From Accumulibacter sp. (GTDB lineage Bacteria > Pseudomonadota > Gammaproteobacteria > Burkholderiales > Rhodocyclaceae): a DNA stretch of 64,000 bases. Location of the stretch: positions 310,001 to 374,000 of the forward strand of contig JACKLW010000006.1 in the NCBI GenBank assembly GCA_024235715.1, read 5' to 3'. A program made the position numbers and the translations under genes. The notes beneath the pieces were generated by a model. That model searched no databases and was not told where the DNA came from. It saw only the letters and a list, made by a program, of their open reading frames with translations. Below, one piece after another: positions 63,377 through 64,000 of this stretch; position 1 is the stretch's first letter; each line of letters begins with the position of its first letter.

Positions 63377-64000
63377 ATGAGCGCCGGGCGCGCCGCGCAG
63401 GCGGCGATTCCGCTGACGCTGGCCGATCTCGAAGCGGCGCGGACGCGCATTGCCGGCGCGGTGCTGCCGACGCCCCTGTGGCGCAATGATGCGCTGGCAC
63501 GCGACTTCGGCGTGCCGATTCATTTCAAGCTGGAGAATCTGCAGCCGACCGGCTCGTTCAAACTGCGCGGCGCGAGTCACAAGATCGATCGCCTGCTCGC
63601 GCGGCGCGGCCAATTGCGCGGGGTGATTGCCGCGTCGGCCGGCAACCATGCGCAGGGCGTCGCCCGCGCGGCGCTGGTCAACGCCTTGCCGGCGACGGTG
63701 GTGATGCCGCTGGCGGCGTCGCTGACCAAGATCGACGCGTGCCGCGGGCTCGCTGCCGAAGTCGTCCTCGCGGGCGCCAACCTTGAAGAGGCAAAGGTCC
63801 TCGCCGAGCGCCTGGCGGCCGAGCGCGGGCTCGAGTTCGTGCATCCCTACGACGACTGGGAAATCATCGCCGGGCAGGCCAGCGTCGGCCTGGAAATCAT
63901 CGAAACCTTGCCGGCCGCCAGCCTGGTCATCGTTCCGCTTGGCGGCGGCGGTCTGCTTTCGGGTGTCGCACTGGCGATCAAGCTGCAACGTCCGGACGTG
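63377..64000 (+). CDS. ilvA: Threonine ammonia-lyase, N-terminal part, cut by window edge
   Basis: 208 codons are visible and the gene runs off the right edge with no stop. PLP-dependent deamination of threonine to 2-oxobutyrate, the first step of isoleucine synthesis. The PLP Lys is in QPTGSFKLRGASHKI; AASAGNHAQGVARAA and PLGGGGLLSG are the cofactor-phosphate and glycine-loop regions. The ATG at 63377 begins MSAGRAAQAAIPL. Whether it has the C-terminal ACT-like regulatory domain of the biosynthetic form or is a shorter catabolic enzyme cannot be seen here. Confidence 0.9.
   Translation, partial: MSAGRAAQAAIPLTLADLEAARTRIAGAVLPTPLWRNDALARDFGVPIHFKLENLQPTGSFKLRGASHKIDRLLARRGQLRGVIAASAGNHAQGVARAALVNALPATVVMPLAASLTKIDACRGLAAEVVLAGANLEEAKVLAERLAAERGLEFVHPYDDWEIIAGQASVGLEIIETLPAASLVIVPLGGGGLLSGVALAIKLQRPDV

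Overview
The window looks like the chromosome of a high-GC betaproteobacterium, most likely in Rhodocyclales and resembling 'Candidatus Accumulibacter'. The taxon is inferred from gene content: two PEP-CTERM surface proteins, a pyruvate dehydrogenase E3 with its own lipoyl domain, and BPSS1780-family, DUF2917 and YaeQ proteins. No marker gene settles it. I saw no rRNA, tRNA, CRISPR array, insertion sequence or phage gene, and coding density is high on both strands.

Layout. 1-10 kb: central glycolysis (fba, eno, a long divergent pyruvate kinase) interrupted by an arsenic block. In that block arsR-acr3 face a dedicated GAPDH-arsJ pair, which together would export arsenite and 1-arseno-3-phosphoglycerate. 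A frameshifted periplasmic cupin lies between eno and pyk. 10-17 kb: an unknown lipoprotein diverges from tamA-tamB, the outer-membrane assembly module. 17-20.4 kb: folD-purE-purK-Sua5, a tightly packed one-carbon/purine/tRNA-modification operon. 20.5-29.6 kb: iorA-iorB (ferredoxin-linked indolepyruvate oxidation) diverges from aceE-aceF-lpdA (pyruvate dehydrogenase). 29.9-36.2 kb: a PEP-CTERM protein with a sigma-54-like promoter, a glutathione transferase, and an unrecognised 1315-residue protein with a beta-rich body, a long coiled coil and eight 19-residue repeats. 36.3-45.8 kb: membrane and transport genes (BPSS1780 family, MAPEG, ABC exporter, Na+/H+ antiporter), a second glutathione transferase, a MocR regulator divergent from a DUF2917 gene, an orphan AbiEi-like protein and YaeQ.

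46-55.8 kb: six co-directional signalling genes, mostly overlapping. They are a CHASE/FixL-like-PAS hybrid kinase, a lone receiver, an Hpt-REC-PAS-GAF kinase of the NarX type, a NarL regulator, another lone receiver and a GAF/PAS GGDEF-EAL protein. They look like a phosphorelay that ends both in transcription control and in cyclic-di-GMP. 55.8-64 kb: an NADPH oxidoreductase, a polar amino-acid ABC importer, a second PEP-CTERM protein (DUF4114) that also has a -24/-12 promoter, a Cache-domain chemoreceptor and the start of a threonine ammonia-lyase.

The most interesting items are the unknown 1315-residue protein, the paired sigma-54 sites upstream of both PEP-CTERM genes, the GAPDH-ArsJ module sitting among housekeeping glycolysis genes, and the possible haem-PAS oxygen sensor heading the signalling array.
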